Source: Tsukamurella sp. M9C
GTDB taxonomy: Bacteria > Actinomycetota > Actinomycetes > Mycobacteriales > Mycobacteriaceae
DNA: 64,000 nt
Assembly: GCF_020169415.1 (NCBI RefSeq)
Contig: NZ_JAIULG010000012.1
Span: 24,305 to 88,304 of the forward strand
Direction of reading: 5' to 3'
Positions 45,019-53,935 of this stretch are shown here, in pieces. Both the position numbers and the translations under genes were made by a program. The notes beneath the pieces are model-generated. The model saw nothing but the letters and a program-made list of their open reading frames with translations, searched no databases and was not told where the DNA came from. How positions within the stretch are numbered: the first letter of the stretch is position 1; every line of letters starts with the position of its first letter.

Positions 45019-45444
45019 TCAGGTGTGCGCGGCGCAGAAGCGGTTCGCCAGGTCGCGGAGCGCGACCGCGTCCTCGACGGGCAGGTTGAAGCCCTCGTAG
45101 ACCCGGCTGCGGGCGGCGTCGACCCGGGGGCGCAGCGCATGCCCCGCGTCGGTGACGTGGACCGTGACCAGCCGTTCGTCGGCCTGGTCTCGGCGGCGCT
45201 CGACGAGGCCGGCGCCCTCGAGCCGCCGGATCAGCGGCGACAGGGTGCCGCTGTCGAGGCGCAGGCGTTCGCCCAGCGCCGAGACGGTGACGCCGTCGCG
45301 CTCCCACAGGGCGAGGAGCGTGACGTACTGGGTGTAGGTGAGGCCCAGCGTCGACAGCTCCTCGCGGTAGGCGTTCGACGCCACCCGCGCGGCGGAGTAC
45401 AGCGCGAAGCACAGCTGCTCGTCCAGGGTCCGGTTCGCTTCCAC
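45019..45444 (-). CDS. ohrR: OhrR, MarR-family peroxide sensor
   Basis: The 141-residue repressor senses organic peroxides. The sensing cysteine is in DEQLCFALYSAARV (about residue 12), and the winged helix follows (LTYTQYVTLLALWERDGVTVSALGERLRLDSGTLSPLIRRLEGAGLVERRRDQADERLV). I prefer the GTG at 45444 (VEANRTLDEQL); an in-frame GTG at 45477 would add 11 residues and include the operator region. It is the first gene of the ohrR-ohr-dehydrogenase operon and points away from alkB. Confidence 0.87.
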   Translation of the reverse strand: MEANRTLDEQLCFALYSAARVASNAYREELSTLGLTYTQYVTLLALWERDGVTVSALGERLRLDSGTLSPLIRRLEGAGLVERRRDQADERLVTVHVTDAGHALRPRVDAARSRVYEGFNLPVEDAVALRDLANRFCAAHT

Positions 45445-45461
45445 TCCATGATGATGGCACG

Positions 45462-45479
45462 CAATTCGATTGTGCACAA
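45462..45479. promoter_or_regulatory. Candidate OhrR operator
   Basis: An 18-bp AT-rich patch holds two overlapping inverted repeats: CAAT-N3-ATTG (45462-45472) and the perfect TTGTGCACAA (45470-45479). It lies 18 nt upstream of the preferred ohrR start, where an autoregulatory OhrR site is expected. Confidence 0.45.
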
Positions 45480-45561
45480 CTTAAAAAGGGAGAGCTTGAC
45501 GAACCGGGCCGACCTGTCTACCTGCGAGTTTACATATCAGCGCGAACTGTCCACGATTCGC

Positions 45562-45591
45562 TTGACAAATCGTCGGAACATGTCAAATACT
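45562..45591 (+). promoter_or_regulatory. alkB promoter with overlapping inverted repeat
   Basis: TTGACA (45562-45567) and AATACT (45586-45591) are separated by 18 nt. The -35 box itself forms an inverted repeat with TGTCAA (45581-45586), spacer 13 nt. An upstream GCTTGACGAACC near 45494 repeats part of it. The repeat is a likely operator for the TetR protein at the operon end. The 5' leader is about 57 nt and ends with a strong AAGGAGG (45644-45650). Confidence 0.6.
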
Positions 45592-45654
45592 GAGTCCAGA
45601 GCGTATGACCTCAGTCACAGCCCCTGCCGGGGGCGAACGGATTAAGGAGGCACC

Positions 45655-46917
45655 ATGAAGGGCCTGGCTTACATCGATGCGGACGGCAAGGAAGCCGTCT
45701 GGACCGACCACAAGAAGCGACTCTGGCTGTGGGGCCTGTTCGTCCCCACCGCCCTGTTCTTCGCGGTGGGGCTCATCATGCTGCTGGGCATCGGCAGCAC
45801 CCCGCTGATGTACCTCGCCCCGGTGCTGTGGTGGATCGGCCCCATCCTGCTGTACGTGATCCTCCCGATCGTCGACATCAAGGCCGGCGACGACGGCGAG
45901 AACCCGCCGGAGGAGGTGATGGAGGCGCTGGAGAACTCCAAGTACTACAAGTGGCTCACCTACGTCTTCCTGCCCTTCCAGCTCGCCTCGCTGGTGCTGA
46001 TGTGCTACCTCCTCACCGCGGACAACCTCACCTGGCTGGGCGGCGTGTACGCGACCGGCGGCGGGCTCGGCCTGATCAGCCAGATCGGCCTCACCCTCAG
46101 CCTGGGCGTGGTCGCCGGCATCGCCATCAACACCGGTCACGAGCTGGGCCACAAGAAGCCCGAGAACGAGCGCTGGATCGCCAAGCTCACCCTGGCGCCC
46201 GCCATGTACGGCCACTTCTTCATCGAGCACAACCGCGGCCACCACGTGCGCGTCGCCACCCCGGAGGATCCCGCGTCCGGCCGCTTCGGCGAGACCTTCT
46301 GGGAGTTCCTGCCGCGCAGCGTGTGGGGCAGCCTCAAGTCCTCGTGGGAGCTGGAGAAGACCCGCCTCGAGCGACTCGGCAAGAGCCCGTGGACCCTGAA
46401 GAACGACGTGCTCAACGCCTGGCTCATGACCGTCGTGCTGTTCGGTGGCCTGACCGCGGTCTTCGGCTGGTACGTCCTGCCCTTCCTGATCATCCAGGGC
46501 GTCTACGGGTTCAGCCTGCTGGAGTCGGTGAACTACCTCGAGCACTACGGCCTGCTGCGTCAGAAGCTCGCCTCCGGCCGCTACGAGCGGTGCGCCCCGA
46601 AGCACTCCTGGAACTCGGATCGCATCATCACCAACGTCTTCCTGTACCACCTGCAGCGCCACAGCGATCACCACGCGAACCCCACGCGCCGCTACCAGAC
46701 CCTCCGCTCGTTCGAGGAGGCCCCGTCGCTGCCCCAGGGCTACGCCACGCTGATCGGCCTGACCTACTTCCCGCCGCTGTGGCGCCGCCTGATGGACCAC
46801 CGCGTCCTCGACCACTACGACGGCGACATCACCAAGGTCAACATCCACCCCCGCGTCCGCGACAAGGTCCTCGCCCAGTACGGCGCCACCGCGACCGGAG
46901 AGCAGGCCGCCGCATGA
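45655..46917 (+). CDS. alkB: Alkane 1-monooxygenase AlkB
   Basis: The 420-residue membrane di-iron hydroxylase oxidises medium-chain n-alkanes at the terminal carbon. It has six predicted membrane helices and the histidine boxes HELGHKK, EHNRGHHVRVATPEDPASGR and LQRHSDHHANPTRRYQ, with NYLEHYGL between the last two. Length and motifs are those of actinobacterial AlkB. Electrons come from the rubredoxins and reductase encoded next. The ATG follows AAGGAGG, and the stop overlaps rubA by 4 nt. Confidence 0.96.
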   Translation: MKGLAYIDADGKEAVWTDHKKRLWLWGLFVPTALFFAVGLIMLLGIGSTPLMYLAPVLWWIGPILLYVILPIVDIKAGDDGENPPEEVMEALENSKYYKWLTYVFLPFQLASLVLMCYLLTADNLTWLGGVYATGGGLGLISQIGLTLSLGVVAGIAINTGHELGHKKPENERWIAKLTLAPAMYGHFFIEHNRGHHVRVATPEDPASGRFGETFWEFLPRSVWGSLKSSWELEKTRLERLGKSPWTLKNDVLNAWLMTVVLFGGLTAVFGWYVLPFLIIQGVYGFSLLESVNYLEHYGLLRQKLASGRYERCAPKHSWNSDRIITNVFLYHLQRHSDHHANPTRRYQTLRSFEEAPSLPQGYATLIGLTYFPPLWRRLMDHRVLDHYDGDITKVNIHPRVRDKVLAQYGATATGEQAAA

Positions 46918-47075
46918 GCGCCTTCAAATGCCCCGTGTGCCAGTACGTCTACGACGAGGCGGCGGGCGCGCCCCGCGAGGGCTGGCCGGCCGGCACCCTC
47001 TGGGTTGATATTCCCGACGACTGGAACTGCCCCGACTGCGGGGTCCGCGACAAGATCGACTTCGAACCGGTCTGA
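46914..47075 (+). CDS. rubA: Rubredoxin, first copy
   Basis: The 53-residue iron protein has the two CxxC knuckles CPVCQYVYD and CPDCG, with the conserved [11 protein letters not shown]. It passes electrons to AlkB. The ATG overlaps the alkB stop. It differs from the second copy mainly at the first knuckle, which reads CPVC here and CLQC there; in other AlkB systems only one of two rubredoxin types can reduce AlkB. Confidence 0.95.
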   Translation: MSAFKCPVCQYVYDEAAGAPREGWPAGTLWVDIPDDWNCPDCGVRDKIDFEPV

Positions 47076-47113
47076 GCCGGCGCGAATCCTCCCCTCCGAG
47101 AAAGGAACCGACA

Positions 47114-47302
47114 ATGAGTGACGCACCCTTCAAGCTGTTCCGCTGCCTCCAGTGCGGCTTCGAGTACGACGAGGCCGAAGGCTGGCCCGAGGACGGCATC
47201 GAGCCCGGCACCCGCTGGGACGACATTCCGGACGACTGGTCCTGCCCCGACTGCGGCGCCGCCAAGGCCGACTTCGAGATGGTCGAGGTATCGCGGGCAT
47301 GA
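47114..47302 (+). CDS. rubA: Rubredoxin, second copy
   Basis: The 62-residue rubredoxin has the knuckles [18 protein letters not shown] and CPDCGAAK with the same [11 protein letters not shown]. It has its own AAAGGA ribosome site in the 38-nt gap after the first copy. The stop overlaps the reductase ATG by 4 nt. This type is the one usually competent with AlkB in Rhodococcus-like systems, by analogy. Confidence 0.95.
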   Translation: MSDAPFKLFRCLQCGFEYDEAEGWPEDGIEPGTRWDDIPDDWSCPDCGAAKADFEMVEVSRA

Positions 47303-48483
47303 GCACGGACAGCGTGGTGATCGTCGGCACGGGCGTCGCGGGCGCCACCGCGGCCCTGGCGCTGCGGACCGGCGGATACGACGGGGCCGTGACCCTCATC
47401 GGGCGCGACCCGCACCTCCCGTACCGGCGGCCCACCCTGTCGAAGGACGTGCTGCTGGCGGGGATGCCCGTCGAGAAGGCGCTCCTCAAGCCGGCCACGC
47501 ACTGGGAGGACATCGACGTCACGGTCCGCACCGGGGTCACCGTGACGGGTGGCGACACCGCCGCCCGCACCCTGGAGCTGTCCGACGGTGCCGACCTCGC
47601 CTACGGCTCGCTGGTTCTCGCGACCGGCGGTGCGGCCCGGGAGCTGCCGGGCCTGCCGCCCGCGCCCCGCGTGAGGTACCTGCGGGACTTCGCCGACGCG
47701 ACCGCGCTGCGCGACGAATTGGGCCGCGCGGGCCGGGTCATCGTGCTCGGCGCCGGACTCATCGGCTCGGAGGTCGCCTCCGCCGCCGCGAAACTGGGGG
47801 CCGCCGTCACCGTCGTCGAGCCGGCCGCTCTGCCGCTCGCCCGCGTCGTGCCCCCGTCGATCGGGGAGCGCCTCGCCGGCCTGCAGCGCGACGCCGGCGT
47901 CGACCTGCTGCTGGGCGTCCGGCCGGGGGAGATCACCGTCGACCCCGACCAGGTCTCCGTCGCGCTGCCCGGCGGCGGCGCCCTCGTCGCCGACCTGCTG
48001 GTGGTGGCCGTGGGCTCGAGCCCCGACACCGGCCTCGCCGAGCGTCTGGCCCTGCGCGTGGACGACGGTATCCTGGTGGACGAGCAGTACCGCACGTCCG
48101 CCGAGGGCGTCTACGCCATCGGCGACTGCGCGCGGGTGCCCCATCCGCTGGAAGGCGGCAGCTACCGGGCCGAGAACTGGTCGGCGGCGCAGGACCAGGG
48201 CACCGCGGCCGCGCAGGTGCTCCTCGGCGGCGCGCCCGCCCCCACGGTCCCGTGGGGCTGGTCGAACCAGTTCGGGGCGGTGCTGCAGTTCGCGGGATGG
48301 CCCGCGGCGGACGACGAGCTGGAGGTGGACGGTCCCATGGACACGGCGAGCGGTGATCCCTTCTTCGCGCGGTGCAACCGCGGCGGCAGCCTCGCCGGCG
48401 CCGTCGCGGTGGGTCGGCCCAAGGAGCTGCGGGCGGTCCGTGGCGAGCTGTCCGAGCAGATCGCGGCGGCGGTCGCACGATGA
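47299..48483 (+). CDS. rubB: Rubredoxin reductase
   Basis: The 394-residue FAD enzyme passes electrons from NAD(P)H to rubredoxin. The FAD site [21 protein letters not shown] is at the N-terminus, the NAD(P) site [28 protein letters not shown] in the middle and the second FAD motif [10 protein letters not shown] near residue 270. A C-terminal reductase domain follows. Start overlaps the rubredoxin stop and its stop overlaps the tetR gene, both by 4 nt. Confidence 0.92.
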   Translation: MSTDSVVIVGTGVAGATAALALRTGGYDGAVTLIGRDPHLPYRRPTLSKDVLLAGMPVEKALLKPATHWEDIDVTVRTGVTVTGGDTAARTLELSDGADLAYGSLVLATGGAARELPGLPPAPRVRYLRDFADATALRDELGRAGRVIVLGAGLIGSEVASAAAKLGAAVTVVEPAALPLARVVPPSIGERLAGLQRDAGVDLLLGVRPGEITVDPDQVSVALPGGGALVADLLVVAVGSSPDTGLAERLALRVDDGILVDEQYRTSAEGVYAIGDCARVPHPLEGGSYRAENWSAAQDQGTAAAQVLLGGAPAPTVPWGWSNQFGAVLQFAGWPAADDELEVDGPMDTASGDPFFARCNRGGSLAGAVAVGRPKELRAVRGELSEQIAAAVAR

Positions 48484-49088
48484 CCGTCCTCGTCGGGCGC
48501 GATGCCGCTGATGCCGCGCCGAAGCAAACGGTGCGGGATCAGGCGCTCGACGCGGTCAGCGGCGTCCTGAGCGGGAGGGAGTGGTCGGCGGTCACCATGG
48601 CCGCCGTCGCCCGCCAGGCGGGCGTCAGCCGGCAGACCCTGTACAACGAGTTCGGCTCCCGCAAGGGCATGGCCGTCGCCTACGTCACCCGGTTCGTCGA
48701 CGGCCTCCTCGCCTACGTGCAGGAGCGGATCGACGCGCACCCGGGCGAGATCGACGCCGCCGTCGACGACGCCATGCGCGGCGTCTTCGAGATCGGGATG
48801 GGCGACCCCGTCGTCATCAACATCGTGGGACCGAACCCCCACCGCGACCTCATGGGGATCGTGACTATCGACGGCACGCCGATCATGCAGCGCGCCGCCG
48901 AGGGCCTCGCGGAGATCCTCGCCATGAGCTGGGCACAGGTCCGCCGGGCCGACGCGCAGATCGCGGCCGGCGTGCTCGTGCGGCTCGCGTTCAGCCACCT
49001 CACCATGCCGATCGAGGGCCCGGAGGAGGCGGCGCGCGAGGTGTCCGCGGTGCTCTCGCCGTTCCTCGCCCAGGCCGTTCGTAGCTGA
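48480..49088 (+). CDS. TetR-family regulator of alkane oxidation
   Basis: The 202-residue protein has the TetR helix-turn-helix (WSAVTMAAVARQAGVSRQTLYNEFGSRKGMAVAYVTRFVDGLL, residues about 30-75) and a ligand-binding core. It is the last gene of the alkB operon, with a 4-nt overlap to rubB. This position and layout match the AlkX/AlkU regulators of alkB operons in Mycobacteriales, which probably respond to alkane-derived fatty acids. The inverted repeat at the alkB promoter is its likely site. Confidence 0.87.
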   Translation: MTVLVGRDAADAAPKQTVRDQALDAVSGVLSGREWSAVTMAAVARQAGVSRQTLYNEFGSRKGMAVAYVTRFVDGLLAYVQERIDAHPGEIDAAVDDAMRGVFEIGMGDPVVINIVGPNPHRDLMGIVTIDGTPIMQRAAEGLAEILAMSWAQVRRADAQIAAGVLVRLAFSHLTMPIEGPEEAAREVSAVLSPFLAQAVRS

Positions 49089-49105
49089 ACCGCGCCCGGA
49101 TCGGG

Positions 49106-49522
49106 TCAGGGCCGGGAGCAGTCGGCGCAGCGGCCGAAGATCTCCAGCGTGTGGGTCACGTCGGTGAAGCCGTGCGCCGCGGCGGTCCGGGCCGACCACG
49201 CCTCGACGGCCCGATCCGTCACCTCGACGGTGCGCCCGCACTCGCGGCACACCAGGTGGTGATGGTGCTCGTCCGAGCACAGCCGGAACAGGGCCTCGCC
49301 GCTGTCCGTCCGCAGCGTGTCGACGGCGCCCGCGTCCGCCATCGCCTGCAGGTTCCGGTACACGGTGGTCAGGCCGATCGACTCGCCGTCCGCGCGGAGC
49401 CGCTCGTGCAACTCCTGCGCCGACTTGAACTCCGAGACCGATCGCAGCGCCTGCGTGATCGCCCCGCGCTGTTTGGTCGCCCGGATTCCGGTTCCCTTGG
49501 CGGCGTGGACGGTCACCGTCAC
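49106..49522 (-). CDS. zur: Zinc uptake regulator Zur (Fur family)
   Basis: The 138-residue regulator has the Fur winged helix (TKQRGAITQALRSVSEFKSAQELHERLRADGESIGLTTVYRNLQAMADAGAVDTL), the metal-sensing HHHHLVCRECGRTVEV and a second CxxC in FGRCADCSRP. Pairing with an SmtB/ArsR gene reproduces the Rv2358-Rv2359 (smtB-zur) operon, which supports Zur over Fur. The GTG start overlaps the smtB stop by 4 nt. Confidence 0.9.
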   Translation of the reverse strand: MTVTVHAAKGTGIRATKQRGAITQALRSVSEFKSAQELHERLRADGESIGLTTVYRNLQAMADAGAVDTLRTDSGEALFRLCSDEHHHHLVCRECGRTVEVTDRAVEAWSARTAAAHGFTDVTHTLEIFGRCADCSRP

Positions 49523-49920
49523 GCCCCCGGCCGCTCGGTGGCGTGGGCGACCGCGTCGACCACGATGTGCGCGAGGTGGTCGTCGACCAGGCGGTAGACG
49601 ATCTCGCGGCCGTTGCGCTCGCCGCGCACGACGCCGGCCGATTTGAGCACGCGCAGGTGCTGGCTGACGAGGGGCTGGGTCACGCCGAGGGCGTCGACCA
49701 GTTGATGCACGCAGAGCTCGGAGTGCATGAGCTCGAGCACGATGGAGATTCGGACCGGGGCGGCCAGGGCGCGCAGGAGGTCGCCCGTGGCGGTGAGTAC
49801 CTCGGGATCGGGCTGGGTGCGCGGCGGGTCCTCGGGGTCGACGGGGCAGTCGGCGACGAGGGCGGTCGGGACGATGTCGGTGGGAATGGGGTGCCTCCTC
49901 TTATCAACAATCATTTTCAT
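49519..49920 (-). CDS. smtB: SmtB/ArsR-family zinc-responsive repressor
   Basis: The 133-residue protein has the ArsR helix-turn-helix ([31 protein letters not shown]) and a complete C-terminal alpha5 zinc site, D-x-H-x10-H-x2-E, in [17 protein letters not shown]. It is the first gene of the smtB-zur operon. Start choice is unclear. ATG codons lie at 49920 and 49914, but a strong AGGAGG lies downstream of them and no later ATG, GTG or TTG is in frame; a non-canonical ATT at 49887 would fit that site. The N-terminal 40 residues are low-complexity. Confidence 0.88.
   Translation of the reverse strand: MKMIVDKRRHPIPTDIVPTALVADCPVDPEDPPRTQPDPEVLTATGDLLRALAAPVRISIVLELMHSELCVHQLVDALGVTQPLVSQHLRVLKSAGVVRGERNGREIVYRLVDDHLAHIVVDAVAHATERPGA
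49905..49919 (-). promoter_or_regulatory. Candidate Zur/SmtB box
   Basis: Read on the minus strand, TGAAAATGATTGTTG resembles the actinobacterial Zur box TGAAAATNATTTTCA in its first 11 bases. It overlaps the proposed smtB start codons. It suggests autoregulation of smtB-zur by zinc. Confidence 0.4.
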
Positions 49921-50047
49921 ATGCGGGATCGGCCACGTCAAGCCGCCGGGCGGGAGGCGTCCCATCGCGCCGTGGTCCGGGGTGCGAACGGTAGAGTCGG
50001 TGCGTACGTTTTTCTGGTCTCACAACCCGTCGGAGATGAAGCGCGCC

Positions 50048-51451
<1,404 letters not shown>

Positions 51452-51463
51452 TCAGGTCGTGAG

Positions 51464-51496
51464 AACGGCGCCCCGGTGATGCACCGGGGCGCCGTT
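51464..51496. terminator. Bidirectional terminator hairpin behind glyS
   Basis: A 13-bp stem AACGGCGCCCCGG / CCGGGGCGCCGTT encloses a 7-nt loop, 12 nt after the glyS stop and 39 nt before the stop of the convergent lipoprotein gene. Confidence 0.8.
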
Positions 51497-51535
51497 GTTC
51501 TCTTCGCTCTCGGATCTTGTCCGATCTGGACAGTG

Positions 51536-51946
51536 CTAGCCGCAGGTGATCTCGACGCGGAACTTCTTGGTGCTCAGGTCGGCGGCGCGGGCCTCTCCGG
51601 TGATCGTGTACCGGTTGCCGGCCTTCGAGGCCTTGGCCGAGCCGACCTTCCCGACGGGCGTGTTCAGCACCGTCATCACGTTGCCGCCGGTGGCGATGAA
51701 CAGGCTGTTCACCGTGGGCGGGTTGCCCTCGGTGAGCATGGCGCCGACGCCGCGGGCGGTCTGCACGCTGCCCGAGCCCACCGTGATGCTGTCGCCGTTG
51801 CGGGAGCATCCGGCGTTGACGTACTCGGCCGCGCTCTCGGCCTTCCCGTCGATCGCGACCACGGTGCTGGAGTCGGTGTTGGGGGAGGTGCACGCCGCGA
51901 GCGCCACGAGGGTGCAGCCCGCGAGGGCGACTGCCGCTTTCTTCAT
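51536..51946 (-). CDS. LpqH-like (19-kDa antigen family) lipoprotein
   Basis: The 136-residue protein has a lipoprotein signal, MKKAAVALAGCTLVALAAC, with the lipobox LAAC and lipidated cysteine at residue 19. The mature part (ESAAEYVNAGCSRNGDSITVGSGS, ending AADLSTKKFRVEITCG) matches the mycobacterial 19-kDa LpqH family, with a cysteine pair likely to form a disulfide. The ATG at 51946 follows a TACCGT hexamer by 7 nt; an upstream in-frame start would destroy the signal peptide. Confidence 0.85.
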   Translation of the reverse strand: MKKAAVALAGCTLVALAACTSPNTDSSTVVAIDGKAESAAEYVNAGCSRNGDSITVGSGSVQTARGVGAMLTEGNPPTVNSLFIATGGNVMTVLNTPVGKVGSAKASKAGNRYTITGEARAADLSTKKFRVEITCG

Positions 51947-51953
51947 GGGCAAT

Positions 51954-51959
51954 ACGGTA
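51954..51959 (-). promoter_or_regulatory. -10 hexamer TACCGT, leaderless type
   Basis: On the minus strand TACCGT ends 7 nt before the lipoprotein ATG at 51946; no ribosome site is present. Confidence 0.45.
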
Positions 51960-52020
51960 CCGGGGGATCGCCGCCGGTCCGGGTGCACCGCATCAAGCGG
52001 GTCGCCCCGTCTCACTATGG

Positions 52021-52026
52021 GATACT
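52021..52026 (+). promoter_or_regulatory. -10 hexamer GATACT, leaderless type
   Basis: GATACT ends 6 nt before the ATG at 52033 of the cold-shock gene. Confidence 0.45.
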
Positions 52027-52032
52027 CGACGC

Positions 52033-52503
52033 ATGACGAACGGCAAGGTGGTCCATTTCGACACGCAGCGCGGCTTCGGCTTCCTCGCGCCGGACGCGGG
52101 GGGCGAGGACGTCTTCCTCCACGTGAACGACATCGATTTCGACGAGTCGGCGCTGCGGCCGGGCACTGCGGTCACGTTCGAGGTGGAGAAGGGCGACAAG
52201 GGGCTCAAGGCCGTGAACGTCGCCGTCGTCGGCGGTGCCCCCGCCGCCGCGCCCCGTCGGGACAACCGTGACAGCCGGGACAACCGCGATTTCCGGGGCG
52301 ACCGTGGTGACCGGCGCGACCAGGCGCCCCGTCGGGACGCCGCACCGCGCGCGGCCGCCGGAGCGCTCGACATGCAGTCCTTCGTCGACGAGCTCACCGA
52401 GCTCCTGCTCGATTCCTCGGACGATCTGACCGCTGGCCAGATCATCGCGATCCGTCAGCGGATCGCGGACTTCGCCTTCGCGCGCGGTTGGGTCACCGAG
52501 TAG
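52033..52503 (+). CDS. Cold-shock-domain protein with long C-terminal extension
   Basis: The 156-residue protein has an N-terminal cold-shock domain (residues 1-67) with RNP1 QRGFGFLAP and RNP2 EDVFLHV. It is followed by a charged Arg/Asp repeat segment of about 30 residues (RRDNRDSRDNRDFRGDRGDR) and a C-terminal helical domain (ALDMQSFVDELTELLLDSSDDLTAGQIIAIRQRIADFAFARGW). It is about twice the length of a plain CspA. The linker and the helical tail may mediate RNA binding and dimerisation. It precedes dgt with no gap. Confidence 0.9.
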   Translation: MTNGKVVHFDTQRGFGFLAPDAGGEDVFLHVNDIDFDESALRPGTAVTFEVEKGDKGLKAVNVAVVGGAPAAAPRRDNRDSRDNRDFRGDRGDRRDQAPRRDAAPRAAAGALDMQSFVDELTELLLDSSDDLTAGQIIAIRQRIADFAFARGWVTE

Positions 52504-53826
52504 GTGCCGCTGCTGCCCGGGCCGGCCGCGTACCAGCCGGCCGACGTCGAACGCCTCGTCGCCGAGCAGCCCAAAACGGCGGGGCTCGAAGCGGATACGG
52601 AGCCCACGCTCTTCTCGGGCCCGCAGTGGGAGGCCCTGCGGTGGGAGGGGCACAGCTCCGCCTTCGCGCGGGATCGCGCGCGCGTGCTGCACAGCGCCGC
52701 GCTGCGCCGCCTCGCCGATAAGACGCAGGTCGTGGGCCCGCGCGAGGGCGATACGCCGCGCACCCGGCTCACCCACTCGCTGGAGGTCAGCCAGATCGGC
52801 CGGGGCATCGCCCTCGGCATCGGCTGCGATCCCGACCTCGTGGACCTCGCGGGCCTCGCCCACGACATCGGGCACCCGCCCTACGGGCACAACGGCGAGC
52901 GCGCCCTCGACGAGGTCGCGTCGAGCATCGGCGGCTTCGAGGGCAACGCGCAGAACCTGCGCATCCTCACTCGCCTCGAGCCCAAGGTGCTGAACGCCGC
53001 GGGGGAGTCGGCCGGTCTCAACCTCACCCGCGCCGCGCTCGACGCCGCCACCAAGTACCCGTGGCTCCGCCGCGAGCCGGGCGGCAAGTTCGGCGTCTAC
53101 GACGACGACGCGTACGTCCTGGACTGGATGCGCGGCGGCGAGAACGGCCCGCACGGCACCCGGCAGTGCCTCGAATCGCAGGTCATGGACTGGTCCGACG
53201 ACGTCGCCTACTCCGTGCACGACGTCGAGGACGGGGTCCTGTCGGGCCGCCTCGACCTGCGCGCCCTCTCCTCGCCCGCGGAGGTGCGCAGCCTCTCCGG
53301 CTTCGGCGCGAGCAGCTTCCGCGGCGCCGAGGCCGCCGAGCTGGAGGACGCCGGCGCCCGCCTCGCCTCCTTCGAGGTGGTCGCCGCGGCCGCGAAGTAC
53401 GACGGTGACCTCGCCTCCTCGGTGGCGCTCAAGCGCATGACGAGCGAGCTGGTGGGCCGCTTCGCCTCCGCCGCGATCGACGCGACCCGGGCGGCCACGA
53501 GCAACGAGCCGGTGTGCCGGTACGAGGCCGACGTCGAAGTGCCGCCGTCCGTGCGCGCCGAGGTGATCCTGCTGAAAACGATGGCGCTGCAGTACATCTA
53601 CTCGAACCAGATGCACCTCGCCATTCAGCAAGGCCAGCGGGACCGGATCCTGCGCGTGGCCGACTACCTGATGGGCGCGTCACCGTCGAACATCGATCCG
53701 CTGTACTCCCCGGCCTACCTCGCCGCGGATTCCGACGCCGTCCGCCTGCGCGTCGTGGTCGACCAGATCGCGTCGATGACGGAGACGCGCCTGGAGCGGC
53801 TGGACGAGAAAGTGCTGGAGAGTTGA
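52504..53826 (+). CDS. dgt: Deoxyguanosinetriphosphate triphosphohydrolase-like protein
   Basis: The 440-residue HD-domain enzyme hydrolyses dNTPs to deoxynucleosides and triphosphate. The HD site is visible in [24 protein letters not shown] and [18 protein letters not shown], with a later [17 protein letters not shown]. The GTG start immediately follows the cold-shock stop, so translation is coupled. It lies before dnaG, as in mycobacteria. Confidence 0.93.
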   Translation: MPLLPGPAAYQPADVERLVAEQPKTAGLEADTEPTLFSGPQWEALRWEGHSSAFARDRARVLHSAALRRLADKTQVVGPREGDTPRTRLTHSLEVSQIGRGIALGIGCDPDLVDLAGLAHDIGHPPYGHNGERALDEVASSIGGFEGNAQNLRILTRLEPKVLNAAGESAGLNLTRAALDAATKYPWLRREPGGKFGVYDDDAYVLDWMRGGENGPHGTRQCLESQVMDWSDDVAYSVHDVEDGVLSGRLDLRALSSPAEVRSLSGFGASSFRGAEAAELEDAGARLASFEVVAAAAKYDGDLASSVALKRMTSELVGRFASAAIDATRAATSNEPVCRYEADVEVPPSVRAEVILLKTMALQYIYSNQMHLAIQQGQRDRILRVADYLMGASPSNIDPLYSPAYLAADSDAVRLRVVVDQIASMTETRLERLDEKVLES

Positions 53827-53907
53827 AAGATTGACACCTCTCCGCGCTCTGAGGGACATCGATTTCGATTGACCTGGGAAAACGCCGGATGCAGGTGTAG
53901 ATCTTTC
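53825..53907. repeat. Interrupted inverted repeat between dgt and dnaG
   Basis: GAAAGATTGACACCT (53825-53839) and AGGTGTAGATCTTTC (53893-53907) pair at 13 of 15 positions across a 53-nt spacer. The left arm overlaps the dgt stop. The gap is AT-rich compared with the genes. Confidence 0.5.
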
Positions 53908-53923
53908 ACGCCACGGGAGTCAG

Positions 53924-53929
53924 TAGACT
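53924..53929 (+). promoter_or_regulatory. -10 hexamer TAGACT of dnaG, leaderless type
   Basis: TAGACT ends 6 nt before the dnaG GTG at 53936 and no ribosome site is present. Confidence 0.55.
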
Positions 53930-53935
53930 GTTGCC

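Noticed and set aside
49921..50047. T-box riboswitch before glyS
   Set aside because: The gap is short and has no T-box antiterminator sequence or specifier loop that I can see.
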